Positions 13,701 to 24,005 of a stretch of 64,000 nucleotides of DNA are shown here, in pieces (position 1 is the first letter of the stretch; every line of letters starts with the position of its first letter). This DNA comes from Spisula solida. Taxonomy: Eukaryota > Mollusca > Bivalvia > Venerida > Mactridae. The DNA is taken from positions 35,916,760-35,980,759 of the forward strand of contig OX365947.1 in assembly GCA_947247005.1 (NCBI GenBank), read 5' to 3'. The notes below the pieces were generated by a model that was not told the origin of the DNA, did not search any database, and was given only the letters and a program-made list of their open reading frames with translations. A program made the translations under genes and the position numbers.

Positions 13701-15735
13701 AAATGTCCAGTTCCCATGCCGCGAATTGATCCCGCGACCTCTGTGTTGACAGCCCAGTACATTACCAGGAAACGATCGCCTATATATACCTCGAAGCTCT
13801 AATAATGGCGAACTCACCAACTTACCAAGTAAATTTATTCAAATCCCATAGGATAAATCACATGCATATTCCATCCTCAATTGAATCCAAGCACAACTGA
13901 GTGCAATATTGTATTGTAAACTGCCACACAACTAACGTTGATTAATGGGTTATGTCACTGTTGAGTACTGCCTTCCCTGACAAATATGTTGTCTTTTGAG
14001 GTCCCAACTTAACCTTGGATGGGTATGTCGGTCAATGTTTAGTACTTCAAGTTCAATGCATCTGTAGCTTGCAGTGGTATGTACATGTAGAGCCAGGAAT
14101 GTTCGTAACCGACAGTGGCAATTCCCGTTAAATATACGGTTTGACTGAACTAATGGTAGGTGCCTTACAGAACTGAATACTAGTATACTGTATAGCTTTA
14201 CACTGTGTTGTATATCCCAACTATTCATAAATGGCTGCACTAGACATTGGGAAAAGTCGTACTTGGTGGTGGCGTTGAGATTGAAATGGTGATCGGAATG
14301 ACAGTACGTAGTCACTAGGCCGTCATTTGAACCTGATATAGCTTGGAATTAATTAATTGGGGGGTGTTTTGTAGCTGTATTGTTAAATATATCATGCTTT
14401 GGTGTTTCTGATGAGTGCAGTCTACCCTGTCCGACTAGTATTATCCTTTTTAAATTCCATAAAGGTATTCACATGGCAATAGTTGGTGATGGTGAGGATC
14501 ACTTTCAGTACATAGTGAGTGTACTGGTAAGAATATACCAGCCACATGCATTGATATCTCACATAACGTTTATTCATCAAGCCGTAATTGAATTTACCGT
14601 TATTCAGGCTTCAATGTCATGCCATGCAATTCAAGTTGTTTATACTTATCTAAGTTACTTGCTTATAGGCTTGATAAGACACATAATTATATACTTCATT
14701 TTTGATTGTCAATACACGTGTAATGAAATGATTACAATTTATTCTGATAAAAGTCTCATTTTTATAGTTCAACACACAAGCAGGGCCTCACTTCCCTATT
14801 TTACTTATTCAGAACGTGGTACTTATATAACTTAAATATACCAAGTCTTATATAACTTCCAGTTATGATTATTATAAAGATTCTTTCTTAAAATATAAGA
14901 GAAATAAAAACATATTTGAAAGATTACATCCTTTTTCATGCATTAACCCTTACCAGGGCCTCGATTTTCATTAAAACATGTTAAGCAATGCATTGCAGGT
15001 TTCTTATACTTATCAATGCCCTCGAATATACTATTTATTAGCAATACAAATGTATAAAGACATATTTACTTTACATTTATTTATTTAATTAATATTTTTG
15101 TGTAATACCGGGCCTCATGTTAGGCTTAAACCACACATGGGGCCTCATTTCCACATTTTATTATTACAAAGTTTGTATATATCGATGTAACGCATTATCA
15201 AACACAATAAAGTTGCATTTAATGTGTTTTGATTCACATTTGATTGAATAGTTATGTATATATAGTGATTAATTCGAGAAAAAACATGTACCCCTTTGGG
15301 GCCTCATTGTGAGAATTGCTCAATGATGACAAGGTGGCATCATTCGGATTCTGTTAAAGTATAGTCCAGAGAACAAGAAAATGCAAAAACATTTTGTATA
15401 GAAGACATTGCACGGTTACCCCAAAAATTGCCGTTTATCTGCCGGACTATGTCTTTCTACACAAAACTATTGTATTGGAATAAATATACATTCTTCTTCT
15501 CACATTCTCGTTCACCAGAGTATTCTTCGTCCGAAACATAGTCTTGGAACTTGACTAACCACTAATGTATGATGATGTCTTCTCATCACTTTGTATGTTA
15601 AAGGAAAAGAGTGAGTACAAAAGTACAAATAGATAAACAAACGGACAAAATATTGGAAGACAACTTACGTGTACGTGCTAAAAGTATCAACAGCAATATG
15701 AACGGTGGATAATAAGTGAAGAAATGATCAACCAT
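300..15735 (-). CDS. WSC-domain, mucin-stalk, single-pass membrane protein (3' end off window)
   Basis: I assembled this gene from seven exons: 15669-15735, 5668-5774, 3631-3757, 3098-3235, 1828-2034, 895-1407 and 300-381. All introns are GT-AG and the junction phases agree (1,0,1,1,1,1, then 2 at the last donor). The visible 413 residues run as follows: signal peptide 1-22; WSC domain about 24-98 with eight cysteines (24, 44, 48, 62, 64, 77, 81, 89) and the typical CGN..NNWSIY ending; two cysteine-bearing exons 101-215; a Ser/Thr-rich stalk 216-386; and a transmembrane helix about 389-412. WSC domains are putative carbohydrate-binding modules, known in cell-wall stress sensors and polycystin-1. 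The protein is probably a surface receptor or adhesion molecule, which is inference. The cytoplasmic tail and stop codon lie beyond the left edge. An in-frame ATG at 15768 could be the true start; a TAG lies just upstream of it. Confidence 0.8.
686..860 (+). repeat. tRNA-derived SINE
   Basis: A tRNA-like head has an A-box-like AGCTCAATGGTTAGCGTG followed by a B-box-like GGGTTCAAAC. The tail mentions no clear poly(A). It lies in the intron after the transmembrane-side exons of the WSC gene. Confidence 0.5.
895..1407 (-). CDS. WSC receptor exon 6: mucin-like Ser/Thr-rich stalk
   Basis: The acceptor is TTTTAATTCTCAG and the donor is TTCAG|GTGATGAGT. It encodes 171 residues (216-386), phase 1-1, dominated by Ser, Thr and Pro with several N-glycosylation sequons (NET, NYT, NIS, NQT). 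The composition is that of a heavily glycosylated extended stalk. Reading past the donor gives a stop at 857, but the phase fits the transmembrane exon. Confidence 0.78.
1828..2034 (-). CDS. WSC receptor exon 5: extracellular cysteine exon
   Basis: The acceptor is TTATCTTTTTAG and the donor is TTCAG|GTATAG. It is phase 1-1, 69 codons, with cysteines in DCNPPF, FACGYE and EKCMKK and a KYWIGL motif of the kind seen in C-type-lectin-like domains. An internal GTAAGT lies inside the exon, but using it would leave an intron of only about 40 bases, so I read straight through. Confidence 0.7.
3098..3235 (-). CDS. WSC receptor exon 4: extracellular cysteine exon
   Basis: The acceptor is TTTTATGTCAG and the donor is TTTG|GTATGTATG. 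It is a phase 1-1 exon of 46 codons with three cysteines (TTGC, LLDC, HLC). The spacing loosely resembles the end of a C-type-lectin-like fold, but no signature is complete, so I leave it unclassified. Confidence 0.7.
3631..3757 (-). CDS. WSC receptor exon 3: second half of WSC domain
   Basis: The acceptor is ACACTTTCAG and the donor is AAGG|GTATGT. It encodes residues 59-100 with the CVC pair, CSILC, and the family's closing CG..NNWSIY. Phase runs 0 to 1. Together with exon 2 it completes the eight-cysteine pattern. Confidence 0.85.
3920..5113 (-). pseudogene. non-LTR retrotransposon, 5'-truncated RT C-terminal part
   Basis: An open frame of 328 codons ends at 4056 and stays open upstream to about 5113 (FCYLGNSM). 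It holds the thumb/post-RT segment with the LINE hallmark VPILLYGSEVWG and a C-terminal zinc-knuckle-like cluster (CKLC...EYHFMLCC). The catalytic palm and endonuclease are absent. A 3' UTR runs left to about 3920 and ends GCTAATAAAACTTG in element orientation; a related 3' end occurs at 28222-28440. Clade not resolved (CR1/Jockey-like group). It sits in intron 2 of the WSC gene in the same orientation. Confidence 0.8.
5668..5774 (-). CDS. WSC receptor exon 2: first half of WSC domain
   Basis: The acceptor is TTTTACTATAG and the donor is CAG|GTAAATC. It encodes residues 23-58 and enters in phase 1, leaving in phase 0. It carries the first three WSC cysteines, with a CFQTC core and several N-glycosylation sequons (NST, NLT, NET). 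Confidence 0.82.
6575..7130 (+). pseudogene. decayed mariner-like transposon remnant
   Basis: The left end TACGAGGGTCATTCAA resembles mariner inverted repeats next to a TA. About 300 bases on, a frame broken by several stops reads KEIRATI, then LGKTQQTPKS, KENILHV and WSCFKW, spaced like the N-terminal helix-turn-helix of mariner transposases. No catalytic D,D motif is visible and no right end was found. Confidence 0.35.
7695..7794. repeat. (GA)n microsatellite
   Basis: About 100 bases of AG dinucleotides with a GGGA-interrupted centre. It starts directly beyond the 3' end of the adjacent minus-strand LINE. Confidence 0.95.
7810..10270 (-). pseudogene. L1/Tx1-like LINE remnant, frameshifted
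   Basis: Reading minus strand, pieces in order give the RT start (about 10190-10020: NNKRPGSDG..TAEFYK), palm (9543-9938: NWRPISLLN, SQTGFVQNRYI, FCADFEKPFDS), the RQVCPLSPYLF motif (about 9545-9500), the catalytic FADD box (about 9460), then connection and C-terminal region to a stop at 7810, with a CSFC...HLFWEC zinc-knuckle-like motif. This order and the motifs are those of L1-clade reverse transcriptases. At least one single-base frameshift separates the palm from RQVCPLSP, and further breaks follow. FEKPFDS has Pro where FEKAFDS is usual. The endonuclease part is missing, so it is a dead, 5'-truncated copy in intron 1 of the WSC gene. Confidence 0.85.
11811..12038. repeat. diverged copy of the 61.5 kb foldback element, nested
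   Basis: The outer ends read TCTTATCAATGCACTTACG and TAGTGCTTTGATGAAACAGT, and the interior also matches 61501-61740 (for example TTTGTTTGTAGGAGTTCATC against TTGTTTGCAGGTGTTCATT). It is nested inside the 4.5 kb TIR element. Confidence 0.6.
13700..13790 (-). repeat. tRNA-derived SINE head
   Basis: On the minus strand a tRNA-like stretch begins CGATCGTTTCCTGGTAATG and carries a B-box-like CGCGGGATCAATTCGCGGC. It lies within the 4.5 kb TIR element. Confidence 0.45.
15669..15735 (-). CDS. WSC receptor exon 1: signal peptide
   Basis: This exon encodes residues 1-22, a hydrophobic signal sequence with the core FILLLILLA. It ends in phase 1 at the donor ACAC|GTAAGTTG. The ATG at 15735 has A at -3 and G at +4. 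An in-frame ATG 33 bases upstream (15768) also has G at -3 and G at +4 and would add 11 residues. The phase matches the WSC exon at 5774 exactly, which is the reason for linking across a 9.9 kb intron. Confidence 0.7.
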
Positions 15736-15768
15736 TGTACGCTGTGATCCCAGACTGACCAATGCCAT

Positions 15769-18334
15769 GTCACACTACTGTATATCGGTAACACGTGATA
15801 ACATGTCCCGCAGTTGGTAGTAGATGGTTTGGTATCCTAAAATGTTATCATGTAAAATATTCAAATATGGCTTGTTTCCCACGTTCATACATACCCTAAA
15901 CCATGAGCAATTGCTGAGACTCCCAAATGATTCTATGACTTTGACAATCATTTAATTAATACGCCAAAATTGCATCCTAATCAAAAACCATGTATGTTTT
16001 ATATTTAAACATCCGTGTTTTAAGCTGCCATTTTAGTTGATGCTTCCTAAGGTCGGGTGTTTAGGAGACTCATACATAGGACTTGTAAATACACTTTCCG
16101 CATGCAAAGTAGACTGATGTCCCATGATAAAAAAGCTCGTATAAGGAAGTACGAGTAAAAAAAATATAAAAACACACGTGAGACATATGTATACTCGAAC
16201 AACTTTCTTTGGTGATAGCAAGGGGCTTTTCATGGCTTAGACAGATCATTTGATGTCGGTTTCTTATGTCCGTATATTGAATAATATAAGTGTAGAGTAC
16301 ATAAGAATATACTATGGCCAATTTTGCAATTTGTATTGCAATACAATGACAACTGAAGAAGAAGAGAGCAACACAAATACACAAAAACTTAAACTGTTTT
16401 CTATAGTATGCGATTATACGAGGGGTGATCAATGAATATACTATAAAACCTGCATAATAATTATATAGGCGTGCATTTATTCCAAACTGATTGACTGGTT
16501 TATTTTTATGCATACTGAAAGACTATATTAAGCTATGCATGCTTTGTCTTTAATAAACGTTCTTATCCATCCCCAACTTTCGGGGTCATGTTTTACACAG
16601 TTACCTTTCCAGTTTCGTGTTCTTTTCTGTGTTCTGTTCCGTGGTCTGTTCTTGGCCTAATTTATGCACAGTTTCTGAAAACATGTTAGTATTGTTTTGC
16701 CATTTCATTGATGAGATAGATGAAAATAACTTGTGTATACGTATCATATAGTGAACTTCGCATGGTAAAATTTTTTTATAAGCATTAGACCAAAAACTGA
16801 TAGAAATGCAACATTTTGACGACGATTTTATGGAGGATATCATTTTCGAATTACAGTGTTTAGAGACATCTTCTGTTATATCTTGATGAATAACATATCA
16901 ATGCACTTTAGTGGAAACAAAATAATTATATTTCGATTATTATTATTTCATATAATGTGGCGTAATAAGTTGTGATAATTATAAAAAATAATACATTCTG
17001 CCTAATAAAGGGAGGTAATGGATTATTGGTTGTAGCGCTTAAAGTAGCATGGGGAAGTTTACTTTTCGTTCGTTTGTCCAGTTGATATGACCATGCACCG
17101 TGTACAATCAAGAAAAAAACTCTTCGACTAATATTTTTATTTATGATTTACGATGACACTGCATCTTTGTTATTGCCAGTTACCTTTAAGTTTACTCTCA
17201 ATGTGTTTAAAGCACACCCGTGCACGTGTCTCCAAATGAACAACAATAATTATTCTCAAACTACTTTTTATGAGCTTGTACATTGAGCCCATATTCATTA
17301 ATTTTAGAAGAAAATGGTATCCCTTGGTTACCAATATCACAAATAAATGTATTGGTACCTATGTCATTAACAGTTATATGACTAGGGTAAAGGGGAGAAT
17401 CATCCCAAATTGCCAAGATGAGGCATATAATTTTTATAGATCACAGGGCAATAAAATAGACATTACAACCCAGCAGTTGGCCTTGTCATATTACCACACT
17501 GGTCAGTGAAACAGGCAACACATGTGTGAAAAGATAAGGATGCAGTGATCTGATAATATACAGAGTTTAGAACAGAAATGTATTTGTGTTAACTGATGTT
17601 TTGAGTTGTTTTTTTAAAGTGAAAATCGGAAACCAATCTTCATCTCGCGTCGTCGGGTGGCCAATATTCCTCAACAAACACTATGACATCAATGAGTAAG
17701 TCGTGTTATATGTAATGACGTCATGATGACGTTAGGCCGGTGTAGCCATAGTGACGTAATGGATTTAACGATTAATCGACCCTTTATTTTATGTTACATG
17801 TAAAAGGTTTGTTTTTTGTAAAATGCTAATTTATAATAAAGTACTTACAAATACAAAACCATTAACACATAAAATACAGTAATCAGACTTGGAAGTTTCA
17901 GAAAAATTGTTTACGTATATTTCAATGATCTAAACACACAGATAGGACACTTAATTGAAAGTTGAGAGAAAATGCAAAACAGCATGAAGCAGATTCTGTT
18001 ATTTTGCATCAAAAGTAGTGTTGTTCATCCTTTTTTAATGACCAATGTTTCATTTTGAAGAGCTAAGTTTCTTCTATTGTATGAGCTAACTTGTTTTGAA
18101 TGAGGCAAATCGGGTTTTTTTCTGATACACTTTGAATTTCCATTAAAAAGAGAGTAGGTCAGGCTCTTTGAGGTATATTGTTTTATTCCTGGACTGATTT
18201 CAATACATGAGGTATCATTGTAAAGCTGAATAATATATCTATTGCATAGACGTATTTGGTTTTGCATGTGTTCATTGCCGCGAGATAGTGTTCGATTTGG
18301 TACATTATTCCAATCTATGTATTTTTAGATCTTT
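15769..18334. other. upstream flank of the WSC gene, no gene seen
   Basis: AT-rich sequence without a supported coding exon. A single mariner-like end (TACGAGGGGTGATCAATG) occurs near 16418. A cluster of TGACGTCA, TGACGTTA and TGACGTAA occurs at about 17720-17760. Confidence 0.4.
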
Positions 18335-18470
18335 GCGTAAATTACAGGCACATGGTTTCACATTATCCGAGTTTCAAATTAGCTGTGTGTACCCTATGTA
18401 TTGTAGGGTCCACAGTACACACATATCATTTGAAACCCTAATTTGAAATCGTGTGCCTATGACGTAAATG
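18335..18470. repeat. foldback of about 130 bp
   Basis: GCGTAAATTACAGGCACATG on the left is mirrored by GTGTGCCTATGACGTAAAT on the right, with inner arms GTTTCAAATTAG and GTGTGTAC also mirrored. Confidence 0.6.
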
Positions 18471-18551
18471 AGTTCAGAGCACTGTTAATGGGACATGTTT
18501 TATAACCCCTCATATATACCCGACGTAAGAATAATTGCTAAATTAAATGTT

Positions 18552-18938
18552 GTCTGGTTCCCCTCTGCTAGCTAACAGTAGTTGGGGTTCTCGACACTGT
18601 AAGATATTGAGATCGGGAACCAGGCTCATCACTATAGATACTGAGATCCGGAACCAGACTCAACACTGTAAGACATTGAGCTCGGGAACCAGACTCAACA
18701 CTGTAAGATATTGAGATCGGGTACCAGGCTCAACACTTTGATATATTGAGATCGGGAACCAGACTCAACATTGTAAGACGTTGCGATCGGGAACTAGACT
18801 TAACAATGTAATGTATTGAGATAGGGAACCATACTCAACACTGTAAGATATTGAGATCGGCAACCAGACTCAACACATTCAATATTGAGATCGGGCACCA
18901 GACTGAACACATTGAGATATTAAAATCGGAAACCAGAC
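18552..18938. repeat. about 35-bp minisatellite bounded by inverted ends
   Basis: About ten diverged units share the core GATCGGGAACCAGACTCAAC followed by ACTGTAAGATATTGA. The array begins GTCTGGTTCCC and ends GGAAACCAGAC, so the outer ends are inverted relative to each other while the inside is direct. Confidence 0.85.
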
Positions 18939-20480
18939 ATTATTGAATTTAACATTATATAAAATTATATACACTTCACGTAAACTGTACAAGTCAATGT
19001 TGAATATGCGTTAGATAATTTTACATACCTTACTGTTTAGTCAACCGATGCAAATTTGTCATCTACGTGTGCTCGGAAACTCAACACTCCTTGCAAATAT
19101 ACCGACCAATTCCACAATTACATGCAGGCATATTCATATAAATATTAATAATAATCCATATTACATTCACTGTGTTGCTCCAGAAATAAATATTACATTT
19201 TAAAAATACACGAAAGTGTAGACGTACGCTATGTACAACAGTCGCTCATTGATAAAATAACACATGGGCAGCGTATCGCCTATCCTATGTCGCGATAACA
19301 AGTCGACGACACCTTAAATCTTCGATTAAATCTTGAAGCCTTAGTTTTTCTCATAATATATGAGTCAATTTCAAAATTCGCAGGTTTTTAGCACACACAA
19401 TTCATAAATATTTTGGTCAAATATAATGGTTTTAATTGCACAATATTATTGACCAAACTGTTCTTGGACATTTATGTATAGTTTCCACTCTTAATTAAGA
19501 TGATATATATATTTTTTAACTTCAAACTTAAAATCACTTAAGTAAATTGTCCGTGGTGTAACGATCAGAAACTTAAACAAAAAAATCTTTAAATAAATTG
19601 AATTCAGCAGATTTTCAAGTCCATAGGAACGAAAATACTCATATCTGAATATATTTTGCTGAAATTGTAAAATGAATGAGTCACTGGAAATTTTATAGCA
19701 GTACAATGAGCCAATGTCAAATAAGAACATTTTCTATTACTTTGTATAGTATATATTACAAACAAAACTGTTTTGTTTATTTAATTTCTTTCATATGTGT
19801 AGCATTTCCTGCAGGTTATCTTTCAGATATATCTATTCTAAAGACTGTTTCGTTTCAATTACATCCCAAAACCTGATTGACATTGTAAATAAAAGAAATG
19901 ATTTGGTATTTTATGGGGATCATAGTATAAAATTAGGTACCTAATTGACTTCGTTACACCAAAGACACAAAGCTATGGGACATAAACAAAACATGTTTTT
20001 TTACAATATTCATTATATATTTTTGTAAACATTATATTTTTGTGAATTATTAAATCTTCACCACCAAAATGAGCATAAACATTTTGTCTCATAACATATG
20101 ATAACATGAAATACTGTTAATAAAAGCATGGCACTGTGGTACTGGGACAGTCATTTGTTCTCAGTTTTAAGCAGTAAAAACCCAAATATAAACATTTACT
20201 GATGGCAAATCATTTAATTTTGCTGTGTTATTGTAAATACAGTATATATAGCTTCACATAATGAATGTTTTAATATAATTTATACAATTTATGTGTAAGT
20301 TTTTCAATAAGGACAAGAAAACCTGAGAATTTTGAAATTGACTCATATACAGTGCAATCTCACTACAAAGCAACACTTTAGGAAACACGAAGTTTGATTG
20401 TTGTATACACATAATTATGTTGTTTCTCTGAAGAGGAAAATGCATATGCATTTGTAGTACATGTACTTCAGGTACAAAAT
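18939..20480. other. AT-rich intergenic sequence
   Basis: No exon, RNA gene or recognisable element was seen here. Confidence 0.4.
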
Positions 20481-20620
20481 GATTATATTGCCTGCCCTGA
20501 GAGAGGTTGTTGCTCAATGAAGGGCCGCTCAGGAGAGGTTGTAATATTCATGTTACGTGTTAGTTAAGAGAAGAGTTTTGCTGCATGGAGGGCCGCTCAG
20601 GAGAGGTTGGACTATACAAG
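20481..20620 (+). repeat. two tandem copies of an ~85 bp unit
   Basis: GAAGGGCCGCTCAGGAGAGGTTG at about 20520 recurs as GAGGGCCGCTCAGGAGAGGTTG at about 20589, each preceded by TTG(C)TGCTCAATG or TTTGCTGCATG. Confidence 0.5.
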
Positions 20621-21044
20621 TATACGCCGTGAGTACATTGGCATTTGGGACAGGATGGGTACGAATGTGTCAAGGGTGGTATGATAAGATAATGATTCAA
20701 TTGGTGACTGACAAATAAACGTCAACCAGGAAGTTATGAATTGATTTTTGTTATCTTGATCTACACTATTGGTACGAGGTAATAACTCGGAAGGATCAAA
20801 CAGATTTGTTTGATTTTTTCAAATAGACAAACGGAGAAATACATGAAACCTGCAGGACATTTTAATATGCCACCAGTCCTTTATTTTAATGTGTTTTTAT
20901 TCATTGTGCTACTATGCTACTGTAGTTTTATTTATACACAAAGTTAGGTTGCTTTTGTACAGTTAAAATACCGGCTTGCTAACATATTGCAAATAACTTA
21001 CTTACTACTTACTTATCCTCTTCGTGCCCAGCCCCGAATCCACC

Positions 21045-22094
21045 GGGGGACACAGGGCCCTTGCCCCCCCCCCCCCCCAGTTGGTCTAGCAGTGACCATT
21101 TTATACATCCCAAAAATGTTAAAATCCTATTTTGTGATAACAGCCTATGTATATTACATATAACGGAAGCGAGTGCAATAAAATGGGCCCCCTGTTGTTT
21201 ATCCAGGCCCTAATTACTCCTGATCTGTCTCAGTCAGACGCTTTAAAACATGATTGTAAAGCATTTAAATGATCATGATTTAGGGGGTCATTTGGGTTTG
21301 ATTCACTGATCTATAATGTTACTATAATGTGTGAACTGATCGATTTGATAATATTTAGTGACACGATAGAACTACTTAAATTACATTTCGAAATTTTCTT
21401 GTTGGTAGATTTATTACTGATTATGTAACAATGCAATTTTAATAATTTCACGTGAGTTTTTAGAACACAAAAGCTGCAGAAAACTATTTAAATTCAAAAT
21501 TTACCAACATCTTTGCAGGGGGGGGGCACAACTTTTTTAAGTTCATGTGTCTAGCGTTGAATTTTAATATTTTTTAAAAGTTAGAGTACTGAAAATGTCA
21601 TGCTTTTTATTAAAATTTTACCAAAAAATCGTAAACTTCGTGCTTTCAGTTATAGATCTAATACTGTATATTTCATGAATTATGTATTTTGATTTGTAGA
21701 CCAACACTTTTAATAATTTAACGTCTTACTAAAAAAAATAAAGTTTGAAAAAAATCTTCAATGGGGTAAACATTCGTTTAAATAATTGCATTAAAATTGA
21801 CGTTGTCTGATTATGTAGCGTGAATTTTAATAATTTGATGCCTGGTTTGTAAATTTTAGGGAATTGAAATAAATTATTTTTAAATAATTGTTAAACTCGT
21901 CGTATTTTCTGTTGATGTAGCAGTACAATTTTAGTACCTAGACTTCTCATTTAAAAGCTTAAAGTGCAGAAAATTGCATGATTTTAATTCGAAAAGTGAA
22001 AAATCTTCGCAGGGAGGGAACACCCCTCCCGCATCCACCCCACCATAACATCCCAATGGGTAGCTGTGCCCCCCCCCCACTCCAAATTTTCTGG
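21045..22094. repeat. diverged repeats with homopolymer C/G tracts
   Basis: A C run at about 21065-21080, a G run at about 21518 and another C run at about 22069-22079 punctuate similar AT-rich segments (for instance CATCTTTGCAGGGGGGG and AAATCTTCGCAGGGAGGG). They look like degenerate copies of one unit, but the period could not be fixed by eye. Confidence 0.35.
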
Positions 22095-22560
22095 ATCCGG
22101 GACTGGTGCCCCTTGGCACATAAGGCTGCTACCAGATCCCTCCACTGACGTATGTCCTTTGCAATCTTCTCAACTTCGCCTGGTGTATTTCCCATACTTT
22201 TGACTTCACTGGTGATTGTCCGTCTCCATGTCTCTTTTGGCCTTCCTCTGTTTCTTTTGCCATCTGATGGTGTCCACTTTTGAGCAGTTCTTGTAATGTT
22301 ATGTTGTCTTTCCTAATAACATGTCCTAACCATCTGAACCTTCTTTGTTTGATTTGTGAGGTGAAGCTTGTTTGTCTGGTTCTCTTGTAAAGGTCGTTGT
22401 TAGAAATAATTGTAGGCCAGTAGATTTTGCAGATTTTTCGGAGGCATCGTGTAAGAAAACCTGATAGTTTTTGGCTGTCTTTTACAGTTACTCTCCAGCA
22501 TTCTGCTCCATACATCAAGACCGAAAGGACGTTGCTTTGCAAATAAAGCTTTGATTATTC
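22095..22560 (-). pseudogene. RTE-type LINE C-terminal fragment
   Basis: The minus-strand frame gives LMYGAECWR, then LRKICKIYWP, RRFRWLGHVIRKD, and after a frameshift GKRNRGRPKETWRR and IRQWRDLVAALCA. This is the conserved post-RT tail of RTE-clade retrotransposons. The catalytic domain is absent, and one frameshift near 22270 breaks the frame. Confidence 0.88.
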
Positions 22561-23300
22561 TCTACAAATCTATGCAACGCCAAGCTAGGGGATGTTATAT
22601 ATACCTGTATTAAAAGCCTAAGCAAAGACCAAAATGTACGTTATTTCAGGACCTGTTCTATAAACACTCTATATATAATGTAAACTCCCTGTTTAGTTTA
22701 GGTCTTTGGCCTTTGCTATGTTTTTAAGTTAAACCGCAAATAAAAAAGGCCGGATAAACCTTTACCAATGTACAATTTCCCGCTTTACGTGTGCCAAAGG
22801 AAACGTTTGCCTGTCACTTTTTATATCAAGATTTAAAGCTAACCGCTGAAACGTCAAAATATGCTAATGAAATATTGGTGATTTTATTCGATTAAATTTT
22901 GGAACAACGAGAACACGTTCTGTGCTTGATTTATTTTAACCAATACTACCTGTGTTGTCATCAGCAGAAAAGCGAAATCGATCTTGTCATGTGATTTTAA
23001 TGAAGAAAAGCGGTTATTTAGACAATTCTGGTGAGTTCTATACTGATATCTTAATGTTGTTCTTTTCTTTGCAAATCAGATTAAATGTAGACGGGGTATT
23101 CTACTGTGAAATATCTTAATATGTGTTAAAATCAGGATGTCGGCGACTGTTCATCTGTGGCCGTTTGAGTTTATCATAAATTATGGCAATTTATGCCGGT
23201 CTGTTATGCAAACCTTGTTCTTGAGTATGTAATTTGAAGAAAGAAATGCTCAGATATTGCAATATTTGTCGAGGAAAATAATAAGTAATAAAGCATTTCA
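22561..23300. other. AT-rich intergenic sequence
   Basis: No gene or element could be supported here. Confidence 0.4.
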
Positions 23301-23309
23301 GACAAATGA

Positions 23310-24005
23310 ATTACATAATTGGATTCTTTCCATTTGACTGAACAAATCATATCATATGTGAGCCTCGGATCCTCAGACCATGACATTATATTCCATGAAT
23401 TAAACATAAAAAGGGGACGTCCTATCCAGGCAAACAAGCGGGTTAGATCCATGAACAAGGCAGATTGGGTAAGTTTCAAAAGTGATATGCAGGTATTTGC
23501 TAATAAGCACACAAACTCTGATAAAACTGACCCAAATACCTCATGGAACAGTCTGAAGGCAGAAATAGACAGGTTGTCAATCCTACACATCCCCACCAGG
23601 TCATGTAAGTTACATGCAGATCTCCCTTGGATCTCTCATGACATTGTTAAAATCATTAGGAAAAGGGATAAACTTTATACTAAAATAAAGAGCCACCAAA
23701 CAAGCAGCGTCACAAACATGATAAAATCACTTAACTTGAAAACACTAGAACAGAGAAGAAATCACTCAACACTTGTCATGTTCTATAAAATTAAAAACAA
23801 ACTTGTATCAGTAGATCACAACCACCTCACACAGACCAGAAACCTAAATTACCTAATAATGGCTAATTCCACATTCAAGAACAGCCTACCATATGAACAC
23901 CTACTTCCCCCGATCAATCCGCCTCTGGAATAGTCTGCCACAACATATTCAGTCTAGCCCCACATTACAGACATTTGTCAGTAGGCCAGACGAGCATCAC
24001 CAGTA
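23310..24005 (+). pseudogene. non-LTR element with endonuclease end joined to RT tail (core deleted)
   Basis: The frame 23319-23933 starts in the end of an APE-type endonuclease (SDHDIIF, the conserved SDH box), runs through the linker (LPWISHDIVKIIRKRDKLY) and then passes directly to the very C-terminal LINE tail (LKTLEQRRNHSTLVMFYKI, then NYLI and STFKNS). The reverse transcriptase that should lie between is missing with no frame break. Near 23900 a frameshift leads to YFPRSIRLWNSLP, the usual terminal motif, ending at about 24004. It is an internally deleted CR1/Jockey-group copy. Confidence 0.8.

Larger units (their letters stand above)
10961..15447. mobile_element. 4.5 kb TIR DNA element with TA target site and GAGGCCC subterminal repeats
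   Basis: The ends are GTCCGGCAGA at 10961 and TCTGCCGGAC at 15447, each flanked by TA. Inverted similarity continues inward: the stretch at about 11055-11115 (ATGATGCCACCTTGTCATC, then AATGAGGCCCC) is mirrored at about 15290-15350. The left arm carries repeated GAGGCCC motifs (about 11096, 11253, 11283, 11437, 11617, 11782); the right arm carries GGGCCTC (about 14783, 14957, 15111, 15139, 15300). No transposase is recognisable inside, so it is probably non-autonomous. Superfamily unassigned. Confidence 0.75.

Noticed and set aside
14380..14835. 151-codon open frame on the plus strand
   Set aside because: It lies inside the 4.5 kb TIR element, has no recognisable domain, and its end overlaps subterminal repeat motifs.
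17720..17762. TGACGTCA with neighbouring TGACGTTA and TGACGTAA (CRE-like cluster)
   Set aside because: It lies about 2 kb upstream of the WSC gene start with no other promoter evidence; short motifs like this occur by chance.
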